Of a DNA stretch of 13,442 nt, positions 7,319 to 13,442 are shown piece by piece. Position 1 is the first letter of the stretch, and the number at the start of each line of letters is the position of its first letter. Made by a program: the position numbers and the translations under genes. The DNA comes from JBBSJT01 sp041691015 (GTDB lineage: Bacteria > Chlamydiota > Chlamydiia > Chlamydiales > Parachlamydiaceae), in assembly GCA_041691015.1 (NCBI GenBank), contig JBEPVN010000064.1:1-13442 (forward strand), in the 5' to 3' direction. The notes below the pieces were generated by a model, which saw only the letters and a program-made list of their open reading frames with translations, did not search any database and was not told where the DNA came from.

Positions 7319-8215
7319 ATGCACCTTAAAGTAGAAATTTGTTTGAAATTCTTTGCTGTTTTAACCCTCCTGCTAAACTTTAACCCAAGCTATGCAGATG
7401 CATTGAATAAACAAGGACTTCCCCTCTATTATTGGAGACAGCCCAATATGGTGAATTTTGGCGATGTTCTTTCCTTGAAATTAGTCGAACGCATTGTAGG
7501 ACAAGAGGTTGAAGTCTATAAGAAAAAAAAATTCACCTACGAGAAAAAATTATTAGCGATTGGTTCTGTCCTTATTTGTGCAAGTCAAAATGACGTGGTC
7601 TGGGGTACTGGCACAAATGGCAAGAGGATCCAAAAAAACGATTTTGATTTTACAAAGCTTGATATTCGCGCAGTAAGAGGTCCTTTGACAAGAAAGCTAT
7701 TGATAGAAACTTTGGGTATGGAGTGCCCTGAAATATATGGAGATCCGGCTCTTCTGATACCCTACTTCTTTCCGGAACTTAAAAAGAAAAAATATCCTGA
7801 ATACGATTTTATTGTGATCCCCCATTATACGGAACAATCTCTTTTTCCAAAAAATAACAAAGTAGAAATCGTCTATCCGACAGAAGATGTCTTTGCAGTA
7901 ATCAAAAAAATCCTAAACAGCCGTTTTGTCATCTCAAGCTCTCTTCATGGCATAATTGTAGCAGAGGCTTTTGGCATCCCTGCAAGATATTTACGAGTTA
8001 CAGAAAATGAACCTTTATTAAAATATCAAGATTATTATCTTTCGACAAACAGGCCTGATTTTCAAATCGCAAGATCTGTTGAAGAAGCTCTTTTGATGGG
8101 AGGTGAAAAGCCATACAAATGTGATCTTGAAACTCTTTACAAAGCATTTCCTTTTGAGTTTTGGCCGGACGCGATCATTAAAGAAATTAAATTTAAAAAA
8201 AACGCGAGAAAATAA
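7319..8215 (+). CDS. Polysaccharide pyruvyl transferase-like protein with signal peptide
   Basis: The 298-residue product resembles the PF04230 family, which moves a pyruvyl ketal from phosphoenolpyruvate to a sugar of a polysaccharide. Visible landmarks: NFGDVLS (46-52), near the N-terminus as usual in the family; WGTGT (95-99); RAVRGPLTRKLL (117-128); YGDPALL (140-146); and SSSLHGIIVAEAFGIPARYL (206-225), the typical C-terminal block. Length is close to the family norm. The N-terminus (residues 1-28) looks like a signal peptide, with a hydrophobic core (FFAVLTLLL) and a SYA|DA cleavage site. That is odd for an enzyme using cytosolic phosphoenolpyruvate, so location or donor may differ. It is the first gene of a tight operon, with one base between its TAA and the next ATG. 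The ATG at 7319 has an SD-like AGGGGA five bases upstream. Substrate unknown. Confidence 0.85.
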   Translation: MHLKVEICLKFFAVLTLLLNFNPSYADALNKQGLPLYYWRQPNMVNFGDVLSLKLVERIVGQEVEVYKKKKFTYEKKLLAIGSVLICASQNDVVWGTGTNGKRIQKNDFDFTKLDIRAVRGPLTRKLLIETLGMECPEIYGDPALLIPYFFPELKKKKYPEYDFIVIPHYTEQSLFPKNNKVEIVYPTEDVFAVIKKILNSRFVISSSLHGIIVAEAFGIPARYLRVTENEPLLKYQDYYLSTNRPDFQIARSVEEALLMGGEKPYKCDLETLYKAFPFEFWPDAIIKEIKFKKNARK

Positions 8216-8216
8216 T

Positions 8217-9239
8217 ATGAATAAATTCTCCTTTTTTGGCTTATGCTTATTTCTTTTCACACAATCTTTTGTCTTTGCTTTAATAGATTTGGAAGAACAT
8301 TTAAGTCCTTTTGTTTTGGAAACCAAACAAATCAAAATCAGCGAGTATACGGATGCTTTCAATCCCTCCATTGTCCACTTCAAAAAATCGATTTTACTTA
8401 TTTTCAGAATAAGAGACCCCCTCTTAAAAACAACCAATCAAATGGGCCTTGTTTTCTTGGACAAAGATTTAAACCAGATCTCAAAACCCTATCTTTTGAA
8501 AATGAATAATTCCTTTGGAACTCCTTCCATGGCACAAGATCCAAGGCTCATTGCAAAAGGAAATGATATTTATATCTTATATAATGATTCCTTAAAAACT
8601 GCCTTTAAATGTATATGGAGAATGGTTGTCGGTAAATTGGAATTTGACGGTACAAATTTCTTTTTGAATGAATCAGACATGATGACCGTGTTTGATCAGG
8701 AATCCCAAAACCTTCCGGAAAAAAATTGGACTCCTTTTATCCATGATAATGATCTCTGCCTAACCTATAGCTTAAATCCATTTACAATCCTAAAACCTAT
8801 TTTCGGTGAACATCGATGCGAAACCGTATCCTCCACGATGCAAAAAAATCACTGGAAATATGGTGAAATTAGAGGAGGGACACAAAGCTATCTTATCGAT
8901 GAGGAATATTTGGGATTTTTCCACTCATCCATGCTCATGGCGACAGTGCAATCGAATGGAAAACAAATCACGCATTACTTTATGGGAGCCTATACATTCA
9001 GTAAAAATCCCCCCTTTTATATTACGGCCTTAAGCCAAACACCCATCATTGGGAAAAATTTTTATAATGGCGAAATCCATAAAACATGGAAACCACTTCG
9101 TGTAGTATTTCCAAGCGGTTATATATTTGATGATGAACATGTTTTTGTTGCATACGGCCGTCAAGACCATGAAATTTGGATTGCCAAAATGAACTTAAAA
9201 AATCTATTACAAAGTTTGCATAGGAGTAACTGTCAATGA
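8217..9239 (+). CDS. GH130-like beta-propeller glycoside phosphorylase/hydrolase, exported, paralogue 1
   Basis: The 340-residue product resembles the GH130 family (mannoside phosphorylases and hydrolases with a five-bladed propeller). Landmarks: AFNPSIV (47-53); QDPR (107-110), equivalent to the EDPR motif whose Asp is the likely catalytic acid; KNWTPF (169-174); EIRGGT (217-222); HYFMGAYTF (253-261); VVFPSG (296-301); and VAYGRQDHEIWI (311-322), equivalent to the terminal YGxxD block. I chose the ATG at 8217, not an in-frame start at 8103 inside the upstream gene, because it sits one base after that gene's stop and begins a signal peptide (FFGLCLFLFTQSFVFA). It is followed by a paralogue overlapping by ATGA. 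Substrate cannot be read from sequence; beta-mannoside-type linkages are the family norm. Assignment to the propeller superfamily is more certain than to GH130 itself. Confidence 0.8.
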   Translation: MNKFSFFGLCLFLFTQSFVFALIDLEEHLSPFVLETKQIKISEYTDAFNPSIVHFKKSILLIFRIRDPLLKTTNQMGLVFLDKDLNQISKPYLLKMNNSFGTPSMAQDPRLIAKGNDIYILYNDSLKTAFKCIWRMVVGKLEFDGTNFFLNESDMMTVFDQESQNLPEKNWTPFIHDNDLCLTYSLNPFTILKPIFGEHRCETVSSTMQKNHWKYGEIRGGTQSYLIDEEYLGFFHSSMLMATVQSNGKQITHYFMGAYTFSKNPPFYITALSQTPIIGKNFYNGEIHKTWKPLRVVFPSGYIFDDEHVFVAYGRQDHEIWIAKMNLKNLLQSLHRSNCQ

Positions 9240-10267
9240 AAATGCAATTTTTATTAGGATTCATCCTTTCCTTTAGTTCCATATGCGCACATGCGGATTT
9301 GGAAGAAAATATCTCGCCTTTTGCCTTAAAAACAAAACAAATTATTGTTCCTGGATACCCCCACGCCTTTAATCCGTCCGTAATCAAATGGGAAGATCAT
9401 TATTTAATGAGCTTTAGGGTCATCCCTCCCCTTTCTGCATTTAGTCTTGTTCACTCCGCTTCTGAATCGCAAATAGGGATTGTAAGACTGGACAGCAATT
9501 TTGAACCTGTTGGAGTGCCTCAAATTTTGGATTTGGATCACAACAAAAATAGTCCGACACGTGCAGAAGATGCACGACTTATTTGCAGCTGTAACAAAAT
9601 TTACCTCGTCTATAGCGACAATGAAGAGCTTATTGTGACAGAAGGCGGCTTTAGAATGTATGTCGCAGAACTAAAAGAGATCGATGGAATTTATTTTACT
9701 TTTAAAAAGACAGTGATCTTACACTTTGAGGGTGAAAATAGAAATCGGCGTGAAAAAAATTGGACCCCTTTTGATTACTGCGGCAATTTGTTATTGAGTT
9801 ATGGAATAAATCCCCATCGCATTTTGTTGCCAAATTTTTCCTCCACTTATGCAGATACTTTGTTTTCGACAAAACAAGAGATCAAATGGGATTATGGAGA
9901 ACTTCGTGGAGGTACTCCTGCGCTACTTGACGATGATGAATATTTGAGTTTTTTTCATAGCTCCAAACTGATGCCCTCCAAGCACTCTAACGGAAAACCT
10001 GTCCTTCATTATTTTATGGGGGCTTATACCTTTAACAAAGAACCGCCCTTTGAAGTGACTAAAATAAGTGAAACACCCATTATCGCAACAGGCTTTTATG
10101 AGGGAATAAATTATGAACCGTATTGGAAGCCTGTACGCGTAGTCTTTCCTTGCGGTTTTGTTATAGATGAACATTATGTCTATGTGGCATACGGAAGACA
10201 GGATCATGAGATCTGGATCATTAAGCTCGATAAACAAGGTCTAAAAAATAGCTTAAGGTCATTATAA
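9236..10267 (+). CDS. GH130-like beta-propeller protein, exported, paralogue 2
   Basis: The 343-residue product is a clear paralogue of the gene before it. It has the same block order: AFNPSVI (44-50), EDAR (111-114), EKNWTPF (173-179), ELRGGT (222-227), HYFMGAYTF (258-266), VVFPCGF (302-308) and YVAYGRQDHEIWI (316-328). The catalytic-type Asp112 is kept, but the usual Pro of EDPR is Ala here. An N-terminal signal peptide (FLLGFILSFSSICAHA) predicts export. The start overlaps the previous stop by ATGA, so translation is coupled. The 3' end overlaps the convergent aminopeptidase-like gene by six bases, leaving no room for a terminator between them. The pair probably handles two related glycans or acts in sequence with the pyruvyl transferase-like protein; this is inference from linkage. 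Confidence 0.8.
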   Translation: MKMQFLLGFILSFSSICAHADLEENISPFALKTKQIIVPGYPHAFNPSVIKWEDHYLMSFRVIPPLSAFSLVHSASESQIGIVRLDSNFEPVGVPQILDLDHNKNSPTRAEDARLICSCNKIYLVYSDNEELIVTEGGFRMYVAELKEIDGIYFTFKKTVILHFEGENRNRREKNWTPFDYCGNLLLSYGINPHRILLPNFSSTYADTLFSTKQEIKWDYGELRGGTPALLDDDEYLSFFHSSKLMPSKHSNGKPVLHYFMGAYTFNKEPPFEVTKISETPIIATGFYEGINYEPYWKPVRVVFPCGFVIDEHYVYVAYGRQDHEIWIIKLDKQGLKNSLRSL

Positions 10268-11401
10268 TAGCTTTATAAAATATTCTTGCGGCTCATCGTT
10301 TTCTATCAAAACTTCCGTCTTTCCATGGATCTTGATCGTCAATTTTACAATCTTGATTTCCGGAGTTTTTGTGGGTGAAAATAAGATGTCATCGTGCGAT
10401 GCATTTTTTTTGTCGATAAAACGACTTAAGTTCACAGACCCATGCAAATGATCATTCCTGCCGATCCCTAAATGAAAAGAACCAAAAATTTTGCCGTCCT
10501 GAATGTAGCTATCAGAAAATGGAAGATTTAAAGTCCCAAATCCAAGCTCGCCAATAATCCCGGAAACTTTTTCGACATCAATTTTCTTCTGAAATTTTGT
10601 CACTTCAGCAGCATCGCCGCTTATGAACTTAAGCTTCTTGATGCGGCCTTTGCTAACGTGCGCAACAGCTAGCGTCCCATCTTGCAGCTTCATCGGAAAA
10701 CTCCCCTCTGCATCATAAGGAACAAAATATACCTTGCCGGCAGGTAAATTGAGGACTTGGCGTTTTTTACGACAGAGGCCGTCGTTTTTTTGTATCGCCT
10801 GGTCACCAAGATATAGATGGAGATGTGTTTTGATCTCCCCCATCTCAAAATCGATGTCCGCACTTTCAGCTTCTGTTAAGCCTAAAGCAAACTTCTCTGT
10901 GATCTTAGCTACTTCCATGTAGTCCAGGGAAAGGCCGGTATTTAAAATCACCTCATTTACCCCGGGAATTGCAGCGCCTCGAAATCCATACTCTTTTGCA
11001 TCAAAAGCTAAAGGCGCTGTCGCAGAATACTTGCCGATGCACAAAATGATGTCATATTTGGAATAAATATCTTTTTTGAGATCTAAAATTTGACCATCAA
11101 GTCCAAGAACCTCTCCTGGGAGCTCAAGATTATTTCCACCAGTCATTTTATAGGCAAAAAAATCACAAGCTCCAAACTCTAAAGCGCTTTTCTTTGCCCC
11201 TAAATAAAAAACTTCATAAGCCTTTTTTTGAGATCCGCAAGCTTCATTTTTTAAAAATTCCAAATTTTTAATCTCTTCGGGATTTTCCAAATCAATCAAA
11301 ATAGCAAGTTTTTCGCCTTTTTTAGGAGCAAATACCGTCTTTAAAAGCTTGTCTAAGTTGAACTTAAGCTCTTCATTTAAAAGTATTTTTGTCGATTGCA
11401 T
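10262..11401 (-). CDS. M29-type aminopeptidase-like metalloprotein
   Basis: The 379-residue product resembles the M29 (AmpS/PepS, thermophilic metalloprotease) family of cytoplasmic two-metal aminopeptidases; length is close to the family's roughly 370-410 residues. Landmarks: IPGVNEVILNTGLSLDY (145-161); LNLPAGKVYFVP (217-228), the block that normally carries the first metal-ligand Glu; IGELGFGTLN (283-292) with Glu285; GKIFGSFHLGIGRN (303-316) with His310; and SHDDILFSP (335-343) with His336 and an Asp. The Glu expected after PAG is Lys223, so the metal centre may be altered. No signal peptide. ATG 11401 is preferred over an in-frame TTG at 11428 because AGGAG lies just upstream. It is transcribed divergently from the tRNA gene and converges on the GH130-like operon with a six-base overlap. 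Confidence 0.85.
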   Translation of the reverse strand: MQSTKILLNEELKFNLDKLLKTVFAPKKGEKLAILIDLENPEEIKNLEFLKNEACGSQKKAYEVFYLGAKKSALEFGACDFFAYKMTGGNNLELPGEVLGLDGQILDLKKDIYSKYDIILCIGKYSATAPLAFDAKEYGFRGAAIPGVNEVILNTGLSLDYMEVAKITEKFALGLTEAESADIDFEMGEIKTHLHLYLGDQAIQKNDGLCRKKRQVLNLPAGKVYFVPYDAEGSFPMKLQDGTLAVAHVSKGRIKKLKFISGDAAEVTKFQKKIDVEKVSGIIGELGFGTLNLPFSDSYIQDGKIFGSFHLGIGRNDHLHGSVNLSRFIDKKNASHDDILFSPTKTPEIKIVKLTIKIHGKTEVLIENDEPQEYFIKLL

Positions 11402-11405
11402 AGAT

Positions 11406-11410
11406 CTCCT
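11406..11410 (-). promoter_or_regulatory. Shine-Dalgarno deciding the start of the M29-like gene
   Basis: AGGAG on the minus strand, four bases before the ATG at 11401. It lies inside the reading frame of the longer form starting at TTG 11428, which argues that the ATG is the real start. Confidence 0.7.
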
Positions 11411-11528
11411 GAAAACCTGAACTTTCAAATTTTTTATTGCATGATAACCTATCGCACTTGCCTTACTTTAAAATCAAGTAAATCTTTCCTTGTGTAAAAT
11501 TTTAAAGAATGCTAACTTATCTAAACTT

Positions 11529-11602
11529 GGGGCAATAGCTCAGTCGGTTAGAGCAACGGACTCATAACCCGTCGGTCGATGGTTCAAGTCCATCTTGCCC
11601 CA
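11529..11602 (+). tRNA. tRNA with anticodon CAT (elongator Met, or Ile2 if lysidine-modified)
   Basis: A complete 74-base cloverleaf: acceptor GGGGCAA pairs with TTGCCCC, discriminator A; D-stem GCTC/GAGC; anticodon stem ACGGA/CCCGT (one A-C mismatch at the loop end) with loop CTCATAA; variable loop CGGTC; T-stem GATGG/CCATC with loop TTCAAGT. CCA is not encoded. The acceptor stem is fully paired, so this is not the initiator. A CAT anticodon with A37-A38 cannot by eye separate elongator Met from the AUA-reading Ile2 tRNA. It is followed by an integrase remnant, as expected for a tRNA used as an integration site. Confidence 0.95.
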
Positions 11603-11663
11603 TCTTTCTCCAATACCCTAGAACAACATTAATCTTGATTGAATACCAATTAAAAGTTTAATA

Positions 11664-11900
11664 TTGCTCTCGCGGTGCAATGGCGGTGCATTGAAAAACA
11701 ATCTTTACAAGCACCATCCAACCGCTCGAATTAAAAGCAAAATGGCTGCAAAACAAGGAGCCTCTAATCTTGAATTGGCCACCGCTATGGGCCATCGTAC
11801 ATTGGGAATGCTACAACGCTATACCCACCTTGATGTTCAAGTTACCAAAAAATTTAGCAAACATATTTCAGAACAAATCCTTCAAGGAAATTCTTTATGA
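11664..11900 (+). pseudogene. Truncated tyrosine recombinase/integrase (C-terminal remnant)
   Basis: Only about 78 codons remain. From about residue 30 they match the C-terminal catalytic end of phage/ICE-type tyrosine integrases: KQGASNLELATAMGHRTLG, with the conserved Gly-His-Arg/Lys block, then QRYTHLD with the nucleophilic Tyr, then a short helical tail. The N-terminal arm-binding and core-binding domains and the first catalytic Arg are missing, and the first 12-15 codons (from a TTG) do not look like integrase. The fragment starts about 60 bases after a tRNA gene, the usual site of such elements, so it is probably the remains of a deleted integrase. Its TGA overlaps the ATG of the next gene, so it may still serve in translating that gene. 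Confidence 0.8.
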
Positions 11901-12970
11901 CAAAAAAGCGAACCAACCCTCCACTCAAAAAAATCACAAAACAGCCAGTGATTAAAACAGATCTGATCACTGATTTGCGCAGTATGATCGAAAAAACAAA
12001 ATCATCTATAGCATCAGCAGTTAATTCCAGTCTTACATTGCTTTATTGGCATATCGGCCATCGAATTCATCAGGAAATTTTAATGGAAAAGCGAGCCGAC
12101 TATGGTCGAAAAATTGTCGCGACGCTGTCGCGACAATTGACGCTTGATTACGGAAATGGATTTGCTGAAAAAAGCTTACGCCGAATGATTCAATTCGCAG
12201 AGGTTTTTCCGAACGAAAAAATTGTCGCGATGCTGTCACGACAATTGAGCTGGAGTCATTTTGTAATTCTTCTTCCTATTCAGGACAATTTTAAGCGTGA
12301 ATTTTATGCTGAAATGTGTCGGATCGAAAAATGGAATGTAAGAACCCTTCGTAAAAAAATTGACTCAATGCTTTATGAACGTACTGCAATCTCAAAAAAA
12401 CCGGAATTGGTAGCCCAAGCTGAATTGGAAATGTTGCGTAAAGAAGACCAATTAACTCCCAACCTTATCTTTCGAGATCCCTATATACTGGAATTTTTAA
12501 ATCTCAACGATCGCTACCTGGAAAAAGATCTTGAAGATGCAATTATGCGGGAGCTCGAACAATTTCTGTTAGAATTAGGATCAGGATTCAGTTTTCTTGC
12601 GCGCCAAAAATGCATAACCATCGATGATGAAGACTTCCACATAGACCTTCTCTTCTTTCACAGGGATCTTAAGAGGCTTGTGGCCATTGAATTGAAACTT
12701 GGCGATTTCAAAGCTGCACACAAGGGGCAAATGGAACTTTACTTGCGTTGGTTAGATAAACATGAACGACGCCCTGGCGAAGAGTCCCCTATCGGTTTAA
12801 TCTTATGCGCAGGAAAAAAGAAGGAACAAATTGAATTATTAGAACTTGGAAATTCCGGCATTCATGTTGCTGAATATCTAACAGTCCTACCATCCAAGGA
12901 AGTGTTGCAAGAAAAATTACATAAAGCTATCGAGCATGCACGTCAGCGGTTTGAAAAAAATGAGGATTAA
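11897..12970 (+). CDS. DUF1016 (YhcG-type) PDDEXK-superfamily nuclease-like protein
   Basis: The 357-residue product matches the PF06250 layout. The N-terminal helical DUF1016_N part runs about 22-160, with LLYWHIGHRI (48-57), ADYGRKIVATLSRQL (67-81), GFAEKSLRRMIQFAEVFP (88-105) and LSWSHFVILLP (117-127). The C-terminal PDDEXK part runs about 180-340, with FHIDLLFFHRDLKRLVAIELK giving Asp250 and Glu265-x-Lys267, then KGQMELYLRWLD with Gln278. All expected catalytic residues are visible, so the fold is probably active. Members are DNA-nuclease-like and often occur in mobile or defence regions; precise targets are not established. It starts by ATGA overlap with the integrase remnant and is followed with no gap by an unrecognised gene. 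Two near-identical GC-rich palindromes lie inside its N-terminal coding part. Confidence 0.92.
   Translation: MTKKRTNPPLKKITKQPVIKTDLITDLRSMIEKTKSSIASAVNSSLTLLYWHIGHRIHQEILMEKRADYGRKIVATLSRQLTLDYGNGFAEKSLRRMIQFAEVFPNEKIVAMLSRQLSWSHFVILLPIQDNFKREFYAEMCRIEKWNVRTLRKKIDSMLYERTAISKKPELVAQAELEMLRKEDQLTPNLIFRDPYILEFLNLNDRYLEKDLEDAIMRELEQFLLELGSGFSFLARQKCITIDDEDFHIDLLFFHRDLKRLVAIELKLGDFKAAHKGQMELYLRWLDKHERRPGEESPIGLILCAGKKKEQIELLELGNSGIHVAEYLTVLPSKEVLQEKLHKAIEHARQRFEKNED
12112..12138. repeat. Perfect palindrome inside the DUF1016 gene, copy 1
   Basis: AATTGTCGCGAC, three-base loop GCT, then the exact reverse complement GTCGCGACAATT. It encodes the residues around IVATLSRQL. The same 27 bases recur with two changes at 12220-12246. 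Confidence 0.9.
12220..12246. repeat. Near-palindrome inside the DUF1016 gene, copy 2
   Basis: Differs from the copy at 12112-12138 at two of 27 positions (C to T, G to A), leaving 10 of 12 arm pairs plus one possible G-U pair. In the same reading phase it encodes IVAMLSRQL. The copies are 108 bp apart, exactly 36 codons. Confidence 0.9.
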
Positions 12971-13390
12971 TTGATTAATAAAAGCTGCCTTGAAATCGAA
13001 ACAATTATTAAAGATTGGTTTGCAGATATAGAAAAAATCAAAAAAACTTGGGAAGGAATAAGAAGTCTTAATCCCGATTTCGAACAAGTATCGGAAGAAA
13101 GTTGGTATGAAAAAGAAGCACGCCTATGGCTTCATGGAGAAACTAACATATGGAAAGCATATAAATTAGAAGAATGGTTGATGATTAGTCCATCACTATC
13201 TAAAACCGCTGAAAGTCTTGCTTTAGATCACTATTTAAAATGGGAAGAATATATTCGTGAAGAAGGAGATTATACTGACTTCTCTTCAAATGATATTGTA
13301 GCACCTAATAACACTCATATACTTATTGAATTCATTCTAGAAATTGCTAAAAGAATTGAAAAAAATGGATGGGGCTGCAAAAAACAATGA
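12971..13390 (+). CDS. Unrecognised small protein, TTG start, downstream of the DUF1016 gene
   Basis: I do not recognise this 139-residue protein. It is soluble, with no signal peptide or membrane segment, rich in Glu, Lys and Trp (seven to eight Trp), and probably mostly helical. Features include WYEKEARLWLHGE in the middle and a helical C-terminus (ILIEFILEIAKRIEKNGW). The frame opens directly after the TAA of the DUF1016 gene with TTG; GAGGA four bases upstream can act as an SD, and no ATG occurs near the N-terminus. The abutting position suggests co-expression with the nuclease-like protein. The last codons and the TGA run into a 21-bp tandem repeat, so the natural C-terminus may have been altered. 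An antitoxin-like or accessory role is possible but has no sequence support. Confidence 0.65.
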   Translation: MINKSCLEIETIIKDWFADIEKIKKTWEGIRSLNPDFEQVSEESWYEKEARLWLHGETNIWKAYKLEEWLMISPSLSKTAESLALDHYLKWEEYIREEGDYTDFSSNDIVAPNNTHILIEFILEIAKRIEKNGWGCKKQ

Positions 13391-13442
13391 TTAGGGTCAG
13401 GCCTGCAATGATTAGGGTCAGGCCTGCAATGATTAGGGTCAG
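13387..13442. repeat. Tandem array of a 21-bp repeat, open at the window end
   Basis: ATGATTAGGGTCAGGCCTGC plus A repeats at 13387, 13408 and 13429 without a mismatch, giving two full units and 14 bases of a third before the window ends. The unit contains the palindrome AGGCCT. There are no spacers, so it is a minisatellite-like array rather than a CRISPR. The first unit supplies the stop codon of the preceding gene. Confidence 0.92.

Noticed and set aside
7197..7319. Longer form of the small membrane protein starting at 7319
   Set aside because: The extension is low-complexity, overlaps the divergent promoter region and lacks an SD, while AGGAG precedes the ATG at 7196.
8103..8216. Longer N-terminus for the first GH130-like gene starting at 8103
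   Set aside because: It lies wholly inside the upstream gene, is Lys-rich without motif, and would bury the signal peptide that starts at the ATG at 8217.
8018..8437. Minus-strand reading frame of 139 codons across the junction of two genes
   Set aside because: Antisense shadow of two well-supported coding genes; Lys/Phe-rich product without recognisable features.
9046..10237. Minus-strand reading frames at 9046-9387 and 9923-10237
   Set aside because: Antisense to the GH130-like genes, whose conserved motifs fix the coding strand.
11529..11602. Initiator tRNA-fMet
   Set aside because: The first acceptor pair is G-C; initiators have an unpaired first position, and the anticodon stem lacks the three G-C pairs.
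13387..13442. CRISPR array
   Set aside because: Repeats are directly adjacent with no spacers and no cas genes are present.

Overview
The window looks like an AT-rich chromosomal segment of an environmental chlamydia (Parachlamydiales-like). The main reason is the C-terminal domain of the giant RHS protein, which matches what I remember of the DUF687 family, described almost only from Chlamydiae. The signal-peptide-bearing proteins of unknown function and the compact operons fit the same picture. The assignment is an inference from protein character; no rRNA or species marker is present.

Left part (1-6745, minus strand): a polymorphic-toxin-like cassette. A secreted 1795-residue RHS/YD-repeat protein ends in the RHS P-x4-D-x2-G-L boundary motif and then carries a 276-residue alpha/beta-hydrolase-like DUF687 tip. 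Two base pairs after its stop begins a small exported protein whose Shine-Dalgarno is made by the last two glycine codons of the RHS gene. A diverged second copy of the small gene follows. The 55 bp flanking both copies at the 3' side are identical, whereas the proteins are only about 60% identical. A 94-bp near-perfect inverted repeat lies between the copies. The layout suggests toxin or effector plus duplicated immunity or partner proteins.

Middle (6840-10267): a small two-helix membrane protein with a K+-channel-like pore layout (minus strand) is divergent from a plus-strand operon of three genes: a polysaccharide pyruvyl transferase-like protein and two paralogous GH130-like beta-propeller proteins. 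All three start with signal peptides and are spaced by 1 bp or overlap by 4 bp, suggesting an envelope- or host-directed glycan-modifying system. An M29-type aminopeptidase-like gene (minus strand) converges on this operon with a 6-bp overlap.

Right part (11529-13442): a tRNA with anticodon CAT, then a truncated tyrosine-recombinase C-terminus, a DUF1016/YhcG-type PDDEXK nuclease gene overlapping it by ATGA, an unrecognised 139-codon gene with a TTG start, and a 21-bp tandem repeat array running off the window. This looks like a decayed integrated element at a tRNA gene. No stretch above 300 bases lacks a gene.
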